NCBI GenBank assembly: GCA_021162225.1
Contig: JAGGZB010000001.1
Location: forward strand, 1-5,697
Direction: 5' to 3'
DNA: 5,697 bases
DNA from: Candidatus Bathyarchaeota archaeon
GTDB taxonomy: Archaea > Thermoproteota > Bathyarchaeia > Bathyarchaeales > DTEX01
The translations under genes and the position numbers were made by a program. Below, piece after piece: positions 4,722-5,697 of the stretch. Positions within the stretch are counted from its first letter, which is position 1; every line of letters begins with the position of its first letter. Below the pieces are notes generated by a model, which was given only the letters and a program-made list of their open reading frames with translations, ran no database searches and was not told the DNA's origin.

Positions 4722-4728
4722 TTTATTA
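4722..4728 (+). promoter_or_regulatory. TATA-like box of the transporter gene
   Basis: TTTATTA within ACATTTATTAGGAG; a transcription start about 25 bases on, near 4750, leaves a leader of about 30 bases to the preferred ATG at 4780. Confidence 0.45.
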
Positions 4729-4779
4729 GGAGACACTCTTCCATTAGACAAATTCTAAAATGAGATGTGGGTGTCCTGT

Positions 4780-5337
4780 ATGGCGGAGAAGCATTTGAAT
4801 CCGGCTCCTTTAGGTTTGATGGGCTTCGGCTTCACAACGGTTCTTCTCAATCTGATTAATGCAGGCCTCCTCTCCCCAGATGCTTTAGGCATAATTCTGC
4901 CCATGGGAATCTTTTATGGAGGGCTGGCGCAAGTAATAGCTGGATTACTCGAAGCCAAGAATGGAAACACCTTTGGAACTACTGCCTTTACATCCTATGG
5001 ACTGTTCTGGTGGTCATTCGTAGCCGTGCTGGTTCTGCCATCATTTGGTCTGGCTCCTAAGCCCTCGGCAGTTGCCGTTGCGTCCTACCTATTAGCTTGG
5101 GGAATCTTCACCGCCTTAATGACTGCAGCGACCCTTAAGGGTCCTAAAGCCCTTCAAGTTGTCTTCATAACACTTTCAGTACTCTTTTTCATTCTTGCCC
5201 TTGGAGAATTCACTGGAATCCCGGAAATAACGATCATCGGCGGTTATGAGGGAATCTTCTGCGGTTCATCAGCGATTTACCTAGCCATAGCTGATATACT
5301 TAACGAAACCTATGCAAAGACTGTTCTGCCAGTCTGA
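4780..5337 (+). CDS. GPR1/FUN34/YaaH (AceTr) family acetate/succinate-type transporter
   Basis: A 185-residue inner-membrane protein with about six hydrophobic helices, the size of E. coli SatP. The family hallmark NPAPLGL is at residues 7-13, just before the first helix; further family-like stretches are GGLAQVIAGLLEAKNGNTFG after helix 2 and TAFTSYGLFWWSF in helix 3. Members carry acetate, succinate or related small acids across the cytoplasmic membrane, often coupled to protons, and form hexamers; ammonium export has been proposed for the yeast relatives. The start at 4780 is preferred because GGGTG (4769-4773) lies 6 bases before it; ATG at 4765 would add MWVSC and has no such site. It is the only gene of its transcription unit, with T-runs after its stop. 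Substrate is not fixed by sequence. Confidence 0.9.
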   Translation: MAEKHLNPAPLGLMGFGFTTVLLNLINAGLLSPDALGIILPMGIFYGGLAQVIAGLLEAKNGNTFGTTAFTSYGLFWWSFVAVLVLPSFGLAPKPSAVAVASYLLAWGIFTALMTAATLKGPKALQVVFITLSVLFFILALGEFTGIPEITIIGGYEGIFCGSSAIYLAIADILNETYAKTVLPV

Positions 5338-5358
5338 GAGCAACTATTCTCCTGCAAA

Positions 5359-5388
5359 TTTTTTCTGAAGTTAATCAAGCCTTTTTTT
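5359..5388 (+). terminator. T-run terminator after the transporter gene
   Basis: Runs of six and seven T at 5359-5364 and 5382-5388 begin 22 bases after the stop codon with no obvious hairpin, the usual form of archaeal intrinsic termination. Confidence 0.5.
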
Positions 5389-5600
5389 CTATAGCATCTC
5401 TAACACCTTATTTATGTCTGGTTATTTCCTAATTCTCTTTTTCACGGTCTCAGCTATCCAAAGAATGATCAATTATCTATTCTATAGGGATAAAAGAAAA
5501 TCAGACTGGAATTAGCTGAGAAAAGAGGCGTTATTGCCGCTTTATTTCGAAAAAATAGCAATTAATCTTAAAACGGTTTGAAAAATATGAATTGCCGGAT
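5389..5600. other. A/T-rich intergenic stretch with no supported gene
   Basis: Only very short frames are present on either strand (the longest protein-like ones are about 15-20 residues). No RNA gene, inverted repeat or element end like those at 51-215 was found. It separates the transporter from the gene beginning at the right edge. Confidence 0.5.
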
Positions 5601-5617
5601 CGAAAGCTTTTTAAGTA
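5601..5617 (+). promoter_or_regulatory. BRE/TATA promoter of the right-edge gene
   Basis: CGAAAG followed by CTTTTTAAGTA matches an archaeal BRE plus TATA box. Transcription would start near 5637-5642, about 30 bases before the GTG at 5669. Confidence 0.6.
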
Positions 5618-5668
5618 ACGTTCTTTCATGAAAGATTTTAAGATCGAAGATGCTCGTTGGTGAAGTTG

Positions 5669-5697
5669 GTGTCAGATGAGGAGTGGCACATAGAAAG
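5669..5697 (+). CDS. 5' end of an unidentified gene
   Basis: GTG at 5669 opens MSDEEWHIE and runs off the window. GGTGA at 5659-5663 lies 5 bases before it and a good TATA box is 50-60 bases upstream. ATG at 5650 and 5674 stop after nine and five codons, so GTG is preferred; TTG at 5657 or 5666 or GTG at 5660 in the same frame are weaker options. Too short to identify. Confidence 0.55.

Noticed and set aside
5422..5472. Leftward 16-residue tail LIILWIAETVKKRIRK
   Set aside because: Looks like a protein C-terminus, but it is closed by TAA just upstream and too short to support a gene or relic.

Overview
The window looks archaeal. Gene starts carry GGTGA- or GGAGG-type ribosome sites, several genes follow A/T-rich TATA boxes with purine-rich BRE-like sequence upstream (TTTAAATA, TTTATTA, CTTTTTAAG), and the gene content (short family I pyrophosphatase, AbrB/PIN pair, BadF-type sugar kinase, GPR1/FUN34/YaaH transporter) fits a thermophilic or mesophilic archaeon. 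A Thermoproteota/Bathyarchaeia-like lineage is a guess; the sequence alone does not settle it.

Layout. Positions 1-66 hold the last codons of a rightward gene. Two short non-coding elements with the same 19-bp terminal inverted repeat (51-215 and 891-1079) bracket an intact, leftward inorganic pyrophosphatase gene (280-822). They look like MITEs of one family. The first supplies the stop codon of the gene at the left edge. The second lies between the divergent promoters of the pyrophosphatase and of a rightward accessory unit.

That unit (1145-2146) encodes a small basic protein whose reading continues in a shifted frame, then a nucleotidyltransferase of the AbiEii/MNT-like fold split into two overlapping frames near a G-rich stretch at 1742-1752. 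A decayed gene in three frames follows (2235-2541). Convergent to it is a leftward AbrB-type antitoxin / PIN-domain toxin pair (3293 to 2563); the toxin appears to start at CTG behind a strong ribosome site. Next to this pair is the C-terminal relic of another PIN-like gene (3313-3482).

The right part returns to intact genes. A leftward BadF/NAGK-type sugar kinase (3479-4477) has a good GGTGA site, and a rightward six-helix acetate/succinate-type transporter (4780-5337) is followed by T-runs. A new gene begins at the right edge (GTG at 5669) with its own TATA box.

The pattern is of housekeeping genes separated by a toxin-antitoxin-like accessory strip in which almost every gene carries a frameshift, an odd start or a truncation, while the flanking metabolic genes have none. 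I infer real decay of an accessory island beside mobile elements rather than uniformly poor sequence, but single-base indel errors cannot be excluded from one sequence. No tRNA, rRNA or CRISPR array was seen.
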